A DNA stretch of 64,000 bases from NCBI GenBank assembly GCA_030539295.1, contig JAUNSJ010000001.1, forward strand, positions 126,001 through 190,000. The letters run 5' to 3'. Source of the stretch: Planctomycetia bacterium (GTDB lineage Bacteria; Planctomycetota; Planctomycetia; Pirellulales; Thermoguttaceae). The position numbers and the translations under genes were made by a program. A model generated the notes under the pieces. It worked only from the letters and a program-made list of their open reading frames with translations, did not search any database and was not told the origin of the DNA. Every line of letters starts with the position of its first letter. Position 1 is the stretch's first letter. Of this stretch, positions 61,192-64,000 are shown piece by piece.

Positions 61192-62207
61192 TTTACTCTC
61201 CGGAGTCGCTCGACGCCCGCGTCCGCATTGAGTTCGTCGCCAACTTTGTACTGCCTCTTGTTCACATAATCGGTTACATAAAACCCGGTGGGAAAATCCA
61301 TCTTAAAATCTTCATCGGTGACCTGCGGATTGATTTCCACCGTGGAAAATGGATAAATCACTACATCCTGCAAGTGCTTCGGCAATTCTGTATCCGGGTG
61401 CTCTTTGAGAAACAAAGATTTTGCATAGGGGAGCGAGACAATAATTTTTTGTGGAAATAAATCTCCCTGACCATTCGTGGTATACACATAGTCTTTCTGT
61501 ATTGCGATTATATCAGGATTTTGTGGATACTCTTGACACTTTAAGATAAGACTGTTCTTTAAATCATAAAATATCTTTTTCCAATAGTCGTCCGTGGCAT
61601 AGCCCCTGGTTTCCACGATGAGTGTGTCGCCTTCGAGGCAGACAGAATGAATCAGCTTTAAATCACTCCATTTTTGCATAAAGTCAGAGAGCAAACCATA
61701 GGAATCATCTGCGTGAAGCAGGTTCCGTTCGCAGAATAGGAATGGAGCAAAAAACATGCCACTACAACCAATGGAAAAACGGCTTAACAGCTTGCAGTCT
61801 TTTACAGAATGGGAAATAACACCCGAACCACCCATACACACGCCGGCTTCGTTGTAATGATACTCACGCCATGCGTAAATTGAGCCGTCGAAACTTGCTT
61901 CCAGATCGTACTTCGTTGGCTCATTCTCTTCCTGGCAAGATGAATTCTGTCTTCTTTTAGCAACCCGGATCCTTTTTGTCGCCAATTCGTACATCCCTGA
62001 CGATTCATACTTATTGCCATTCTGATCTTCACTCAGATCTAGAGAGGTCCATTTAAAAACTTTGTATTTCTGCTCGGCACTGCGAACAAGTACAATCGCT
62101 TTATCGATATCAATCGATTTCGAATTACCGTCATGAGCAGAGGCGGTATCCGAAACCCATGTGGCAATAATAAAGGCACCTGCGACAATCAGAATTGTAT
62201 CCATCAC
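61182..62207 (-). CDS. Secreted hypothetical protein
   Basis: A 341-residue protein I do not recognise. A signal-like hydrophobic start (MMDTILIVAGAFIIATWVSDTASA) is followed by a beta-rich region with several Cys (CQEE, CMGGSG, CKLL, CSGM, CERN, CLEGD, CQEY), and TGFYVTDYVNKRQYKVGDELN near the C-terminus, reminiscent of LolA-like outer-membrane lipoprotein carrier relatives in planctomycetes, though I cannot assert homology. The region is more AT-rich than its neighbours. Its stop codon lies in the shared terminator. Confidence 0.6.
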   Translation of the reverse strand: MMDTILIVAGAFIIATWVSDTASAHDGNSKSIDIDKAIVLVRSAEQKYKVFKWTSLDLSEDQNGNKYESSGMYELATKRIRVAKRRQNSSCQEENEPTKYDLEASFDGSIYAWREYHYNEAGVCMGGSGVISHSVKDCKLLSRFSIGCSGMFFAPFLFCERNLLHADDSYGLLSDFMQKWSDLKLIHSVCLEGDTLIVETRGYATDDYWKKIFYDLKNSLILKCQEYPQNPDIIAIQKDYVYTTNGQGDLFPQKIIVSLPYAKSLFLKEHPDTELPKHLQDVVIYPFSTVEINPQVTDEDFKMDFPTGFYVTDYVNKRQYKVGDELNADAGVERLRRVKKP

Positions 62208-62501
62208 GAATATAACCTTTCTTCACGGCGGCATTGATAGCAACAGTTTGCACACGATTAAGGAACAGCCTCAAAGGGATAAAATAATGCACAATATTCT
62301 TCGTTAAGGAGGATTCTTACGTTCCCCCTCTCGTTCCTCATTCTCACAAGTTTAACCTCTCTTTTCAATATTTCAAGTAGTGCAAAAAAATAAGGTGCAG
62401 ATGAGGCATGCCAAGTTTTCTTACAGTAATAGATCATTTATCGGGGAACGTTCTGAAAGACCAGTAATCGAGGCCTACCATTCTTTCTCGCCTCTGCCAG
62501 G

Positions 62502-62550
62502 CCAGCATAACACAGTCCGAGGCAAGGGAGCGAAGCGACCGGTGCTCCGG
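62502..62550 (+). repeat. Partial copy of the 14.9-15.2 kb intergenic element
   Basis: Starting at GGCCAGCATAAC, this stretch matches about 14968-15018 with scattered substitutions (AGTCCGAGGCAAGGGAGCG against AGCCCGGGGCAAGGGAGCG, then AGCGACCGG). It lies in the otherwise gene-free 62208-62725 gap; I see no other structure there. The far arm of the 14.9 kb element is not present. Confidence 0.7.
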
Positions 62551-62725
62551 GTTATTCATTGTGCGCAGTCTGCCTATGTGCACCCGGCACCTGCCCCACG
62601 GCTTTTAATATTTTCGGCCCGTATTGACTCAATCCCCTTCTTGAAATAGACTTATAGGAGGAGAAAGGCTCAAGACCGATGAACACAGGCGTTACTGCTA
62701 CGTGCAAGAGAAAGTGAGATCCGAC

Positions 62726-64000
62726 ATGGCGCAACAAGGTGAGCAAAGACAAATCGCAGGCGATATAACACGAAGAGACCTGTTAAAGCTGGGTGTTCTG
62801 GCCGGCAGCCCTCTCTTATTGCCATTGGGCACACTGCTGGCGGAGGAGGACGCAGCGCCGGACACTGGTCAGGAAGTGGAACTGCATATCCGGGAAGTCT
62901 GGCTTACAAATGAAACGCATACAGACTTCGGCTATACGGACCTGCCGTCGACCGTGTGGCAAATGCACAGCGAATATTTGCAATGTGCCTTGAAGTACTG
63001 CCGGGAAACGGAAGGGTATCCGGAGGACGCCCGTTTTAAGTGGACGGTGGAGTCGTTGTGGACACTGGAGCGTTTTCTCAATGAGGCTGCGGTGGAAGAA
63101 CGCAAATTGTTCGATGAATTTGTCGAGCGAGGGCAAATTGAAGTCACGGCCATGCCTGGCAATATGACCTGTCTGGTGGGTCGGCACGAGTGGGAAAAGG
63201 AACTTGACCGTCTGGACCATTTCTATAAAACCTATTGTCCGACCGTAGCGGTACAAAATGATGTAAATGGCTTGCCTTGGGGCATGGTGGAATCTCTTTG
63301 GAATCGTGGCATTCGGCGTTTGGCGATGGGAGTTAACGGAATGCGAACGCCGGTCGCCGTGCCGTCCTTTTTCCGTTGGCAGGGAGCAAAAGGTCCGGCA
63401 GAACTACTCGTTTGGAATGGCCTTCATTATGCGCAAGGGTACTATTATTTCCATGATGAAGAATGGCGACGAGGACCGTTACCGTCGGCAGCGAGTATCT
63501 GGTATAACCGGCCAGACGGCAACGATGTTTTTTCCAGTGCCCCGGACGCTCTACGCCGGTCGCATGAAATTCTGCTGAGGAAGTTGTCAGAACTGGCGCC
63601 AGAAGTACGTCGGCAAGGGCGTATCATGCTTCCGGTAACGAATCTCCGGACAATCGATAACGACTACCCATGTCGACAGTTGAGTGATTTTGTACGAGCC
63701 TGGAACGAACAGGGACTCCAGCCGCGTCTGGTCTTTTCCACGGTCGGCAAGTTCTTCGACGTCATGGAATCCCAAGCCATGGCCAGTGCGACTGCGTTAC
63801 GCGGCGATTGGAGTGACTGGTGGGGCAGCGGCGTAGCCTCGACTCCAGTCGAACTCGGATTACTTCAGGAAGCGAGACGGCGCTCGACCGATCTTGCTCT
63901 TGCCCGTACACTGGCCGGGAAGAAGGAGGACCGACTTACGCGGCTGGAAGCAAATTTAAATCACGATCTCGTTTTTGCCGCGGAACATACGTGGGGTTCC
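62726..64000 (+). CDS. Tat-exported GH38-like alpha-mannosidase/DUF5054-type protein (3' end outside window)
   Basis: The frame is open for 425 codons to the window edge. A Tat-type signal (DITRRDLLKLGVLAGSPLLL) precedes NETHTDFGYTD (near 68-78), the first metal-binding segment of GH38-type mannosidases. AMPGNMTCLVGRHEWEKEL, QNDVNGLPWGMVESLW with the likely catalytic-region Asp, and DWSDWWGSG near the end agree with the family of GH38-like proteins found in gut and marine polysaccharide degraders. The expected reaction is hydrolysis of alpha-mannosides or related sugars. The ATG at 62726 has only a weak upstream purine run. Confidence 0.75.
   Translation, partial: MAQQGEQRQIAGDITRRDLLKLGVLAGSPLLLPLGTLLAEEDAAPDTGQEVELHIREVWLTNETHTDFGYTDLPSTVWQMHSEYLQCALKYCRETEGYPEDARFKWTVESLWTLERFLNEAAVEERKLFDEFVERGQIEVTAMPGNMTCLVGRHEWEKELDRLDHFYKTYCPTVAVQNDVNGLPWGMVESLWNRGIRRLAMGVNGMRTPVAVPSFFRWQGAKGPAELLVWNGLHYAQGYYYFHDEEWRRGPLPSAASIWYNRPDGNDVFSSAPDALRRSHEILLRKLSELAPEVRRQGRIMLPVTNLRTIDNDYPCRQLSDFVRAWNEQGLQPRLVFSTVGKFFDVMESQAMASATALRGDWSDWWGSGVASTPVELGLLQEARRRSTDLALARTLAGKKEDRLTRLEANLNHDLVFAAEHTWGS

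Noticed and set aside
1-64000. tRNA, rRNA, CRISPR arrays or prophage genes
   Set aside because: I looked for tRNA T-loop signatures, spaced short repeats and phage-type genes in the gaps and found none that I could support.

Overview
The window looks like a chromosomal segment of a planctomycete. I infer Pirellulales or a related, possibly animal-associated lineage; no rRNA is present to confirm this. The markers are five DUF1559 proteins with a prepilin-like N-terminus and the H-X9-DG C-terminal motif, a planctomycete-style ECF sigma factor, a Ser/Thr kinase with a C-terminal membrane anchor, a MoxR/DUF58/von Willebrand operon, and many secreted sialidase-like propellers. Coding density is high on both strands. 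I saw no tRNA, rRNA, CRISPR array or complete insertion sequence.

Layout. 1-10.5 kb: housekeeping genes (cyclophilin end, xseB, ispA, ECF sigma factor) run into a MoxR-DUF58-VWA-VWA-membrane protein operon. 10.6-14.8 kb: a GntR/LacI-type regulator, DUF1559 protein, lipoprotein and five-Asp-box sialidase form cassette A. 14.8-15.2 kb: a nested stem-loop intergenic repeat. 15.3-24.5 kb: tandem Rid protein, XRE regulator, RluA-type pseudouridine synthase, Ser/Thr kinase, RNase III, PP-loop tRNA thiolation-like protein, 3-hydroxyacyl-CoA dehydrogenase, ispD. 24.5-35.8 kb (minus strand): one GntR/LacI-type regulator is followed by three successive DUF1559-lipoprotein-propeller cassettes (B1, B2, B3). 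36-39.8 kb: FtsX/LolD ABC exporter. 40-43 kb: autotransporter. 43.5-49.3 kb: cytochrome c propeller, unknown protein, folP, RNase HII-like protein, HAD phosphatase. 49.4-54.5 kb: peroxiredoxin, FGGY kinase remnant, secreted sugar isomerase-like protein, ceramidase-like protein, AlkZ-like protein. 54.6-58.9 kb: cassette C, a nucleoside-hydrolase-like protein, lipoprotein and DUF1559 protein divergent from an XylR/AraC regulator. 59-64 kb: fructose-bisphosphate aldolase, YhaM-like exonuclease, unknown secreted protein, start of a GH38-like mannosidase.

The most interesting theme is the repeated module of sugar-binding-type regulator, DUF1559 pseudopilin, small lipoprotein and secreted hydrolase or propeller, which occurs five times. 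In B1-B3 the DUF1559 reading frame is split at a run of exactly eight G. The upstream frame carries the ATG leader and the downstream frame carries the prepilin motif and the whole body, so one extra G or a -1 shift joins them. The cassette A homologue has nine G in a corresponding place and is in frame. B2 and B3 are preceded by a 791-bp nearly identical repeat. It starts within the DUF1559 core, ends at the stop of the preceding payload gene, and contains decayed pieces of the B1 lipoprotein, B1 sialidase and the regulator tail. I read this as a constant-head, variable-payload cassette array with either slippage-controlled (phase-variable) or programmed-frameshift expression. That reading is inference.
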